13,169 nucleotides of DNA, taken from contig JBHHWI010000085.1 in assembly GCA_046756445.1 (NCBI GenBank), positions 1-13,169 on the forward strand. The letters are read 5' to 3'. The stretch is from JACZWL01 sp046756445. Lineage in GTDB: Bacteria > Pseudomonadota > Gammaproteobacteria > Steroidobacterales > Woeseiaceae. The translations under genes and the position numbers were made by a program. The first letter of the stretch is position 1; each line of letters starts with the position of its first letter. The notes beneath the pieces were generated by a model. It was not told the origin of the DNA. It saw only the letters and a list, made by a program, of their open reading frames with translations, and made no database searches. Shown one piece after another: positions 6,739 through 13,169 of this stretch.

Positions 6739-7437
6739 TCACGGCTGCAGGCGCACGCCCGTCCAGGGTGTCGTACTGAATTCGTGGTCCGATGTCCTTA
6801 CCAGTTTCCGTCGCCACTCGCCGCGTTCATGAATCCTGTCCCTGCCTTCGATCCACAACTCGATTGCACTGGCCCAGACTCGTATGCCGCCCCAGTGAGG
6901 CGGGCGATCGATTCTCGGCTGGCCGTTTCCCGCAACGGCCTGCAAACCGTCGGACAAGGTCAGCCCGAGTTGCGCGGCCCGCTCATTCAATTGCGCAAGC
7001 AGCGCTTCGCGCGATTCCACAGTCTCGCTCTGATCGCTGGCCCACGCACCGAGCTGACTGCCCCGATCCCGCGTCTTGAAGTAATCGTCGCTTTCCGACT
7101 CGGGAGAACGGACCGCGAGACCCTCGATGCGAATCTGGCGGCCGAGCGCATCCCAGTGAAATACGGCCGCCACTTTCGCGCACTGGTCGATCTCTCTGAC
7201 CTTCCTCGAGTTGTAGTTGGTGTAGAACACGAAGTAACCGGGATCCGGAACGAACTGCTTGCAGAGCATGACGCGCGCGGACGGATTCGAATCGGCATCC
7301 ACGGTAATCACGGTCACCGAATTCGGGTTCCGCTGGATATCGCCGGCCACTGCTTCCCTGATCCATGCGTCTGCCCAGTGCATTGGATCGTCTGGCAGCT
7401 CGTCAGGGAGACGATCCGAATAAATTGACTTGCCCAA
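6739..7437 (-). CDS. pdxH: Pyridoxamine/pyridoxine 5'-phosphate oxidase
   Basis: Cytoplasmic FMN enzyme that oxidises pyridoxine or pyridoxamine 5'-phosphate to pyridoxal 5'-phosphate, the last step of the DXP-dependent route and of B6 salvage. The 232-residue protein carries the family motifs: RVMLCK (55-60), FYTNYNSRK (71-79), RQIRIEG (100-106), SDDYFKTR (116-123), SQLGAWASDQS (127-137), WGGIR (182-186), RIHER (201-205) and a C-terminal WTGVRLQP in place of the usual RLAP/RLSP-type ending. The start is TTG 7435-7437 with GGAG 6 nt upstream; an in-frame stop upstream leaves no ATG, and the N-terminus matches the family's (LP-x-DP-x-W). It lies 65 nt after the GGT-like gene on the same strand. 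Intact; all key residues seem present. Confidence 0.96.
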   Translation of the reverse strand: MGKSIYSDRLPDELPDDPMHWADAWIREAVAGDIQRNPNSVTVITVDADSNPSARVMLCKQFVPDPGYFVFYTNYNSRKVREIDQCAKVAAVFHWDALGRQIRIEGLAVRSPESESDDYFKTRDRGSQLGAWASDQSETVESREALLAQLNERAAQLGLTLSDGLQAVAGNGQPRIDRPPHWGGIRVWASAIELWIEGRDRIHERGEWRRKLVRTSDHEFSTTPWTGVRLQP

Positions 7438-7502
7438 GTCTGACTCCGGGTTTTCCTGTCGCGGCTGATCAACGATCGCCGCAGACTACCAGATGTTGTG
7501 TA

Positions 7503-9026
7503 CTACCCTGAAATGAAGATTCCGCCTTCGCGTCGGGGATCGGCGGCCACCTCGAATCCGCTCTCTGTACTGAACAATGCCGCGCCCACACCCCCGAAAT
7601 ACATGCCGATTTCGGGATAGCGCGTGACCGCGATTTCGAGCGCCGGCATTTCCAGGCCCGGCTCTACCGCGAGATTCAGGCCCTCCTCCGAAATCTCGAG
7701 ATGCGCGCGCGGGTGAGCCACGGCGTCTTCGAGCGGCAGGCCGACCTGGATGAAATTGATCAGGAACTGGTGCAGGGCCGTGGTGATCCGATCCGCGCCG
7801 GGCGACCCGATTGCCAAAACCTGGCTGCTGCTGCGAGCGGCCCCGGGCGCCATATTGGAAGGCAAGCGAATGCCCGGCGGCCCGGCCGCCAGCCCCTTGC
7901 GATTCAGTTCGAGCTCGCCCAGGCAGTTGTTCAGCCACAACCCGGTGCCTTTGGGCATTTCGCCGGAACCGTAACCTGACGAGGCAGTGATGGCGCAGGC
8001 CAGACCCCCGTCATCGACGGCGGAGGTATGCACCGTCGATGCCGACAAATACTGACCGGCAAGTTGGCCGGACTTCGCCCGCTCGAGCAGCATCGCCACA
8101 TCCGCCGCGACGTCTTCGGACAGGTCCAGGTGGTCTTTTCGATAGCCGAGCGCTGCGTGTTGCACGGATACCAGGTGCCGCAGCGATTCTTCGTTCCAGC
8201 TCGTTGCCGGCCTGTCCTGAAACGCGAGCAGCATTGCCGTCAATACCGCGCCGCCAATCGCCGGTGGCGGGTTCGTGGCGATGCGCCAGTCGCCGAGGTT
8301 TGTGCAAAGAGACGGCCTTGTAACCGGTTCATAGGACTGCAGGTCTTCGAGAGTCAAGGCTCCGCCGCCCTGCCGGACGTGATCGGCCACGATGGATGCG
8401 ATTTCACCTTCGTAGAAGACGCGGCTGCCCTCTCGCGCGATCGCGTCCAGGCTGTCGGCGAGGTGGGGAACAATGATGTTGCTGCCGGTGTCGCGCAAGG
8501 AACCGTCCGCCTCGTGCAAGGCCGCATACCCGTCTTCGCTGTGACCGAAGACGCTGTCGCCGGAATACCGAAGGTAGAAATGACAGGGTGCGGGAAGTGG
8601 AAAACCGGTCCTGGTTGCGCGAATCGTAGGATCGAGCAGACGTTGCCAGGAGACCCTGCCGAAATGCTCCGATGCCCGATCCAGCGCGGCAAGGGTACCG
8701 GGCACGGCGACCGAACCGGGGCCGACCAGCGTTTCGACGCCGCCGCCGTACTCCATGGACACGGAAACCACGCCCCCAATCCCGTGTCCGCGCGGCAAGC
8801 CCCTGCCGGGGACCGCAACATTGCCGTCGATCGTGACCGGGTCGGCCTGCGGTGGCCAGACCGTGACGTACGCGCTGCCGGCCAGGGCGCACACGCCGGG
8901 CTCGGTGTTGATCGCGAACATGGCTGCGGCGACGGCACAATCGACCGCGTTACCGCCCTCGTCGGCGATCTCGGCTGCCGCATCGGCCGCGAGCTGCGAA
9001 GTCGTTGCGACGGCGACTCTAGGCAC
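7503..9026 (-). CDS. Gamma-glutamyltransferase-family Ntn hydrolase, no signal peptide
   Basis: 507-residue member of the GGT family, made as a proenzyme that cuts itself before a threonine. GGNAVDCAVAA (24-34) opens the large subunit. TVHTSAVDDGG puts the nucleophile at Thr331, followed by YGSGEMPKGTGLWLNN and IGSPGADRITT. It differs from true GGT: the DFRE Arg that binds the glutamyl carboxylate is not evident (IDGNVAVP, 67-73), the usual DDFS reads GELE (370-373), and the Ser pair before the oxyanion region reads SNMAPG. There is no signal peptide, while most bacterial GGTs are periplasmic. The substrate may therefore not be glutathione; other family activities include oxamate amidohydrolase and acylases. 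GTG start 9024-9026, only 2 nt after the frmA stop and without a Shine-Dalgarno, so probably translationally coupled. Confidence 0.9.
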   Translation of the reverse strand: MPRVAVATTSQLAADAAAEIADEGGNAVDCAVAAAMFAINTEPGVCALAGSAYVTVWPPQADPVTIDGNVAVPGRGLPRGHGIGGVVSVSMEYGGGVETLVGPGSVAVPGTLAALDRASEHFGRVSWQRLLDPTIRATRTGFPLPAPCHFYLRYSGDSVFGHSEDGYAALHEADGSLRDTGSNIIVPHLADSLDAIAREGSRVFYEGEIASIVADHVRQGGGALTLEDLQSYEPVTRPSLCTNLGDWRIATNPPPAIGGAVLTAMLLAFQDRPATSWNEESLRHLVSVQHAALGYRKDHLDLSEDVAADVAMLLERAKSGQLAGQYLSASTVHTSAVDDGGLACAITASSGYGSGEMPKGTGLWLNNCLGELELNRKGLAAGPPGIRLPSNMAPGAARSSSQVLAIGSPGADRITTALHQFLINFIQVGLPLEDAVAHPRAHLEISEEGLNLAVEPGLEMPALEIAVTRYPEIGMYFGGVGAALFSTESGFEVAADPRREGGIFISG

Positions 9027-9028
9027 TT

Positions 9029-10138
9029 TCAGAAGTGCACGACAGAGCGGATGCTCTTGCCCTCATGCATCAGGTCGAATGCCTTGTTGATGTCTTCCAG
9101 CGGCATGGTGTGGGTGATGAACTGGTCGATCTTGATCTCGCCGTCCATGTATTGGTCCACCATGCCGGGAAGCTGCGAACGGCCCTTGCACCCGCCGAAA
9201 GCCGTGCCGCGCCAGACGCGGCCCGTGACCAGTTGAAACGGACGTGTCGATATCTCCTTGCCCGCACCGGCGACGCCGATGATGACCGATTCACCCCACC
9301 CCTTGTGGCAGCATTCCAGCGCGGCCCTCATCAGGTCGACGTTGCCGACGCATTCAAACGAGTAATCGACGCCGCCGTCCGTCATATCGACGATGACGTC
9401 CTGTATCGGACCGCTGTGATCTTTCGGGTTGACCGTGTCCGTTGCCCCCATCTGTTCGGCCAGCTCGAACTTGCCCGGGTTGGTGTCGATGGCCAGGATG
9501 CGTCCGGCCTTCGCCATTGTTGCTCCCTGGATGACGCTCAAGCCTACGCCACCGAGTCCGAATACCGCGACGGTCGCGCCAGGCTCGACCCTGGCCGTAT
9601 TCGATACGGCGCCTATCCCGGTGGTGATCCCGCAACCGAGGAGGCAGACTTTTTCCAGGGGCGCCTTGTCGCTGATCCTGGCAACGGCAATCTCGGGCAG
9701 CACCGTATATTCGCTGAATGTCGAGGTACCCATGAAATGGAATATCTGCTCGCCGTTGTGCGAGAAGCGTGACGTGCCATCCGGCATCAGGCCCTGTCCC
9801 TGGGTCGCCCTGATTGCCTGGCAAAGGTTGGTCTTGCCCGAGGTGCAGAAACTGCACTCCCCGCATTCGGGCGTATACAGTGGAATCACGTGATCGCCGG
9901 CCTTCAGGCCTTTGACGCCGGCGCCGAGTTCCTCGACGATCGCACCTCCCTCATGGCCCAGAACCGCGGGAAATATCCCTTCAGGGTCCTCGCCCGACAA
10001 TGTAAACGCATCTGTATGGCAGACGCCGGTCGCCACATTGCGCAGCAGGACTTCGCCTTGTCTCGGCCCGTCGATCTGGATTTCTGAAATTTCAAGTGGC
10101 TTGCCTGCTTCCCAGGCGACGGCAGCGCGAGTCTTCAT
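9029..10138 (-). CDS. frmA: S-(hydroxymethyl)glutathione dehydrogenase / class III alcohol dehydrogenase
   Basis: Zinc NAD-dependent dehydrogenase oxidising S-hydroxymethylglutathione (formaldehyde plus glutathione) to S-formylglutathione; it can also act as S-nitrosoglutathione reductase. In 369 residues: catalytic zinc ligands Cys40, His62, Cys169; structural zinc Cys92, 95, 98, 106; Rossmann loop GLGGVG (194-199). The class III signature IRATQGQGLMPDGTSRF with Arg110, the residue that binds the glutathione carboxylate, separates it from ordinary alcohol dehydrogenases. ATG 10136-10138, AAGGA about 10 nt upstream. First gene of the right minus-strand block; the following gene is GGT-like rather than the S-formylglutathione hydrolase (frmB) often found beside frmA. 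No frmR regulator is in the window. Intact. Confidence 0.97.
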   Translation of the reverse strand: MKTRAAVAWEAGKPLEISEIQIDGPRQGEVLLRNVATGVCHTDAFTLSGEDPEGIFPAVLGHEGGAIVEELGAGVKGLKAGDHVIPLYTPECGECSFCTSGKTNLCQAIRATQGQGLMPDGTSRFSHNGEQIFHFMGTSTFSEYTVLPEIAVARISDKAPLEKVCLLGCGITTGIGAVSNTARVEPGATVAVFGLGGVGLSVIQGATMAKAGRILAIDTNPGKFELAEQMGATDTVNPKDHSGPIQDVIVDMTDGGVDYSFECVGNVDLMRAALECCHKGWGESVIIGVAGAGKEISTRPFQLVTGRVWRGTAFGGCKGRSQLPGMVDQYMDGEIKIDQFITHTMPLEDINKAFDLMHEGKSIRSVVHF

Positions 10139-10309
10139 TCTGGCCTGTTCCTTTATCGTTGCTTAGCGGCTTACGGCGCGATATTCGCACGATTGGCAAG
10201 TATGTTCAGCAGCCGTTCATAAAATTAGCAAAAACAACAACTTGAATTCAGCCTCGGTTCATCTGCAAGGAACTAATCTGTGCCCGAACTGGATGAAAAG
10301 GAGTTGGTC
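10139..10309. promoter_or_regulatory. Divergent control region between frmA and the small secreted protein
   Basis: 171 nt between two divergently read genes must hold promoters for both. I see an AT-rich core (about 10218-10245) with ATAAAATTAG, then AAAAACAACAAC (10230-10241) on the plus strand, an AAnAAnAA tract of the same type as in the candidate small RNA. No sigma-70 hexamer pair has both good matches and good spacing, so no promoter is called. Confidence 0.45.
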
Positions 10310-10630
10310 ATGAAACGCTTGGTCTGGTCGCTGGTTCTCGCAGGCGCCCTGTTCGTCGGTTCTGTCCCCGAGGCTTCGGCACATGGGAGTTTCTACAGGG
10401 GTCACATACCTTACGACAGACACTATGTTGTCAGGCACGGCCATCACTATCCGTCCTGGCTGGCCCGACACCATGATTTTCGCCGCTGGTACTGGCGGAG
10501 TCCGTACAGATACGACTTTTATCTCAGCTGGCACGGGCTCTACGATATCTATCGTTACGAGCTGAAGTACCATCGGCCTTACCGCCACCATCATCGCGAC
10601 CGGCATCGCCGACGCCATCGCCATCACTGA
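10310..10630 (+). CDS. Small secreted Tyr/His/Arg-rich protein, function unknown
   Basis: 106 residues, not assigned to a family. ATG 10310 has AAGGAG 6 nt upstream and opens a typical signal peptide (MKRLVWSLVLAGALFVGSVPEASA, cut before HGS). An upstream in-frame GTG at 10280 would add ten charged residues and spoil the signal. The mature part, about 82 residues, holds by my count 17 His, 17 Arg, 13 Tyr and 4 Trp and ends in a His/Arg tail (HHHRDRHRRRHRHH). It has no Cys. Such composition suggests binding of metal ions, haem or polyanions in the periplasm, but that is inference. It lies 84 nt before tyrA on the same strand; the gap contains a large inverted repeat. Confidence 0.8.
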   Translation: MKRLVWSLVLAGALFVGSVPEASAHGSFYRGHIPYDRHYVVRHGHHYPSWLARHHDFRRWYWRSPYRYDFYLSWHGLYDIYRYELKYHRPYRHHHRDRHRRRHRHH

Positions 10631-10650
10631 GGTAAGCGGCCTTCTGTTAT

Positions 10651-10715
10651 TTGCCCGTCTGCTGTAAAACGTCACCCATCGCGCGTACGCGCAGGTAGGG
10701 ACCGCAGACGGGCAA
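10651..10715 (+). promoter_or_regulatory. Inverted repeat over the tyrA start codon, with a nested palindrome
   Basis: TTGCCCGTCTGC (10651-10662) is the perfect reverse complement of GCAGACGGGCAA (10704-10715). The 41-nt loop contains a second perfect palindrome GCGCGTACGCGC (10681-10692). The right arm covers the ribosome-binding region and the first base of the tyrA ATG, so in RNA the fold would hide the start site. There is no T-run after it, so it is not a terminator. TGTAAA at 10663-10668 equals one half of a TyrR box, without the second half. Confidence 0.6.
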
Positions 10716-11800
10716 TGAACCTCGACGAATTACGAAATGATCTTTCATCTGTCGATCGCCGCTTGATCGAGCTGATCGCCGATCGTCAACGCCTGGCGGG
10801 CGAAATCGGGCGGAGCAAGCAAACTCTGGGCCGCGCGACCCGTGATTTCGAACGTGAAAGAGATGTCCTCGAGTCGGCGCGCCAGCAGGCGGAATCGCTG
10901 TCGATAGATCCGAATGTCGCGGAAGAAGTCATGCGTGCGCTCATCCGGTCCTCGTTGACCAGCCAGGAGCGGGACCGTGTCGTCTCGGAAGGCAAGGGCG
11001 ATGGCCGGCGCGTCCTGGTGATCGGCGGGGCGGGACAAATGGGCGGCTGGTTTGTCGACTTCTTTACATCACAGGGCTTCCTCACGGTGATAGCCGATCC
11101 GGGCGTCGAAAGCGGGCCGAACCGATTCTCCGACTGGAAAAAAGCCGGCGTGGATTACGATGTCATCGTCGTTGCGACCCCCCTGGCGGTATCCAACCGG
11201 ATCCTGATCGAGCTGGCCGACCTGAAGCCGCGCGGCCTGGTTTTCGATATCGGCTCGCTGAAAACGCCGTTGCGCGAAGGGCTCCAGCGACTGAGAGACG
11301 CCGGGTGCCGCGTCGCGTCACTACACCCGATGTTCGGCCCGGAGACAGAGCTGCTGTCCGGGCGCCACCTCATCTTCATCGACGCCGGTAGCCAGGAAGC
11401 AACCACCGCCGCCAAGGGACTTTTTTCGGCGACCATGGTGGATGAACTCGACATGGACCTGGACGATCACGATCGCCTGATCGCCTACGTTCTGGGCCTG
11501 TCCCACGCGCTCAACATAGCCTTCTTTAGCGCGCTTGCCGACAGCGGTGAAGCAGCACCAAAGCTGGCGCAGCTTTCATCCACCACGTTTGATGCCCAGC
11601 TGGTCGTCTCCGCCCTCGTGGCCCAGGACAACCCCTATCTGTATTTCGAGATCCAGAGCCTGAATCGATTTGGGCTCGGACCGCTGGACGCCCTTTGCGA
11701 ATCTGCCCGACTCATACGGCAGCTGGTTGCCGACGGTGATGAGGCGGGGTTTGTCGAGCTGATGAAAAAAGGGCGCGACTACCTGGCGTCTCGCCATTGA
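10715..11800 (+). CDS. tyrA: Bifunctional chorismate mutase / prephenate dehydrogenase (T-protein)
   Basis: Converts chorismate to prephenate and then, with NAD, to 4-hydroxyphenylpyruvate, the precursor of tyrosine; cytoplasmic. Residues 1 to about 88 are an AroQ-type chorismate mutase helix bundle: Arg7, Arg24 and Lys35 match the E. coli active-site Arg11, Arg28 and Lys39. Residues about 98-361 are the dehydrogenase: NAD loop GGAGQMGG (104-111), conserved catalytic SLHPMFGPE with His204, and a helical dimerisation part after about 245. Length 361 is close to the 373 of E. coli TyrA. Start ATG 10715 has only a weak GACGGGC upstream and sits inside a perfect inverted repeat, suggesting translational or operator control. 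The following diguanylate cyclase begins 92 nt after its stop. Intact. Confidence 0.95.
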   Translation: MNLDELRNDLSSVDRRLIELIADRQRLAGEIGRSKQTLGRATRDFERERDVLESARQQAESLSIDPNVAEEVMRALIRSSLTSQERDRVVSEGKGDGRRVLVIGGAGQMGGWFVDFFTSQGFLTVIADPGVESGPNRFSDWKKAGVDYDVIVVATPLAVSNRILIELADLKPRGLVFDIGSLKTPLREGLQRLRDAGCRVASLHPMFGPETELLSGRHLIFIDAGSQEATTAAKGLFSATMVDELDMDLDDHDRLIAYVLGLSHALNIAFFSALADSGEAAPKLAQLSSTTFDAQLVVSALVAQDNPYLYFEIQSLNRFGLGPLDALCESARLIRQLVADGDEAGFVELMKKGRDYLASRH

Positions 11801-11892
11801 TCAATGCGCCAGGCTGCGGCCTCGGACAGCGACGCGGGCGCCGCTTTTTGGTAAAAGGCCCATCCTGGGAACAAGTTTGCGGGCCGGGATCG

Positions 11893-13008
11893 ATGGGGAC
11901 CAGGGAAGACCAGTCAGCAGAACTGCAGGATTTGCACAGGCAGCTCGCCGAACTGCACGAACGGGCCGCCAGAAACGAGAGCATTTTTCGCAAATCCCAG
12001 GAGCGCGAGCTCTCTCTCCTGCAGGCTGGCGACCTGCGCGGCCTGTTTGAAGGCATGATCATCGGACTGGCCGACAGCTACGGCCTGAGCCGGGTCACCG
12101 TGGTGATCTGTGATCCCGACCACGATACTCGCCACCTGCTCGCCGCTGGCGGGACCCGGCCCGAGGACCTGCCCGGATTGCTGTTTGTCGATGCGCTGGC
12201 GGTGCTGGCACCACAATACGCCACATTGGCGAGGCCCTGGGTCGGACGGTTTTCCGCGTCGGATCACCAACTCATTTTTCCGGGCGCCGATGACATCGCC
12301 AGCATTGCCATCATTCCGCTGGTGCACCGGGAGCAGCTTGTCGGCAGCCTGAATTTCGGCAGCGATGACGAGTCCCGGTTCACGCGTGCTCACGCCACCG
12401 ACTTTTTTGCGCACCTGGGTGTCATCGCTTCGTTCGCACTCGAAAATGCCGTAAACAGGGCGCGCCTCAGGCGAAGCGGGTTCACGGACGTACTGACGGG
12501 ACGGCATAACCGGCGATACCTGCAGGTTCGCCTCGGGGAGGAGCTGGCACGTGCACGCCGCGACGGCAGCACGCTCGTCTGCCTGATGATCGACATCGAC
12601 CACTTCAAAAGGGTCAACGACTCTTACGGCCACCTCGCCGGAGACGAAGTGATCTGCGAGTTCGCGCAAAGGGTGGAGTCGGAAGTGCGGGCAAGCGATG
12701 TCGCTGCGCGATACGGTGGCGAGGAGTTCGTCGTCCTGTTACCGAATACGGATGCCGACGCCGGCGCCCTGCTGGCGGAACGAATACGCCGCTCCATATC
12801 GGACCCGCCCATCGATCTCGGTCGTGCCGGGTCTGTGCCGATTACCGCATCGATCGGTATCGCGAGCATCACGCCGGATCGGGCGCACGAGGACCTCAAG
12901 ACGGTCGGCGAGGCCCTGATCGCCCGCGCCGATGTTGCTCTCTATGAGGCAAAGGCGGCAGGCCGCGACAGGGTCGTGATCGAAGGGGCAAACGCCGCGG
13001 TCGCATGA
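11893..13008 (+). CDS. Diguanylate cyclase with N-terminal coiled coil and DUF484/GAF-like sensor
   Basis: Makes cyclic di-GMP from two GTP. The 371-residue protein has no membrane segment: a charged coiled coil (about 8-45), a GAF-like domain of the DUF484 kind (about 48-190, ending IPLVHREQLVGSLNFGSDDE and FALENAV), then GGDEF (about 195-365). The active-site motif is RYGGEEF (GGEEF 275-279), with metal-binding Asp in LMIDIDHFKRVND and an intact RxxD product-inhibition site RASD (266-269), so it should be active and feedback-inhibited. ATG 11893 was chosen because upstream residues look non-coding; a TTG at 11797, overlapping the tyrA stop, would add 32 residues. The GGGAT just upstream is a mediocre Shine-Dalgarno. 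It may share the tyrA message. The signal sensed is unknown. Confidence 0.92.
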   Translation: MGTREDQSAELQDLHRQLAELHERAARNESIFRKSQERELSLLQAGDLRGLFEGMIIGLADSYGLSRVTVVICDPDHDTRHLLAAGGTRPEDLPGLLFVDALAVLAPQYATLARPWVGRFSASDHQLIFPGADDIASIAIIPLVHREQLVGSLNFGSDDESRFTRAHATDFFAHLGVIASFALENAVNRARLRRSGFTDVLTGRHNRRYLQVRLGEELARARRDGSTLVCLMIDIDHFKRVNDSYGHLAGDEVICEFAQRVESEVRASDVAARYGGEEFVVLLPNTDADAGALLAERIRRSISDPPIDLGRAGSVPITASIGIASITPDRAHEDLKTVGEALIARADVALYEAKAAGRDRVVIEGANAAVA

Positions 13009-13169
13009 GACCGGCTCAAAGCACGGATCAACGGCCGATCTCGTGACGACAGATGGCGTCGGTTCCCACCCGCGGGGGCGGCTTCGCGGTCGCGCGACGC
13101 ATCGACACGGATTCTAGAACCTATCTCAACATACCGCGTGGCCGCACAGTGGGCCTTGCGGGATGAGCT

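Noticed and set aside
8028..9236. 402-codon plus-strand open frame
   Set aside because: Antisense to the GGT-like gene and the end of frmA; no recognisable motifs and no start signal.
10193..10225. TTGGCA with TAAAAT as a sigma-70 promoter for the small secreted protein
   Set aside because: The spacer is 21 bp; closer -10 candidates match poorly.
10280..10309. GTG start at 10280 for the small secreted protein
   Set aside because: It would place ten charged residues before a clean signal peptide, and the strong AAGGAG belongs to the ATG at 10310.
13009..13169. GGTTCTAGAATCC on the minus strand near 13110 as a tRNA T-arm or attachment site
   Set aside because: The loop length is wrong for a T-arm, and no acceptor, anticodon arm or CCA could be built around it.

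Overview
The window is about 13.2 kb of GC-rich chromosomal DNA. It looks like a Gammaproteobacterium: a fused chorismate mutase/prephenate dehydrogenase (TyrA), a DUF484/GAF-like plus GGDEF protein, class III alcohol dehydrogenase and PdxH, with several GTG/TTG starts. I cannot name a genus. I see no tRNA, rRNA, CRISPR array, insertion sequence or phage gene. Gene assignments rest on motifs read by eye, not on database searches.

Layout. Everything from 33 to 10138 is on the minus strand, in two blocks separated by a 589-nt AT-rich gap. The left block (4076 down to 33) runs: exported lipoprotein methyltransferase, exported lipoprotein amidase, membrane-anchored zincin-type metalloprotease, then an ABC ATPase of the iron/haem/B12 type whose partners must lie outside the window. 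The right block (10138 down to 4666) runs: glutathione-dependent formaldehyde dehydrogenase (frmA), a gamma-glutamyltransferase-like Ntn hydrolase starting 2 nt after it, pdxH, and an exported TolB-propeller/amidohydrolase-like protein that has lost essentially all its metal ligands. From 10310 rightwards the plus strand carries a small secreted Tyr/His/Arg-rich protein, tyrA and a diguanylate cyclase. The intergenic region 10139-10309 is therefore a divergent control region. The last 161 nt (13009-13169) hold nothing I can support.

The most interesting part is the AT-rich gap. On its minus strand I read a near-consensus sigma-54 promoter (4378-4393), then about 200 nt containing four A-rich AAnAAnAA tracts, then a canonical intrinsic terminator (4159-4193). 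This architecture is that of the Pseudomonas CrcZ/CrcY regulatory RNAs, which titrate Hfq/Crc in carbon catabolite repression. It is not next to cbrB, so it would be a CrcZ-like RNA in a new context, or else an attenuated leader of the methyltransferase operon.

Other points worth a second look are a perfect 12-bp inverted repeat that would fold over the tyrA start codon, the Tyr-rich secreted protein just upstream of tyrA, the pseudo-amidohydrolase, and the tight frmA/GGT-like coupling that joins two glutathione-related functions.
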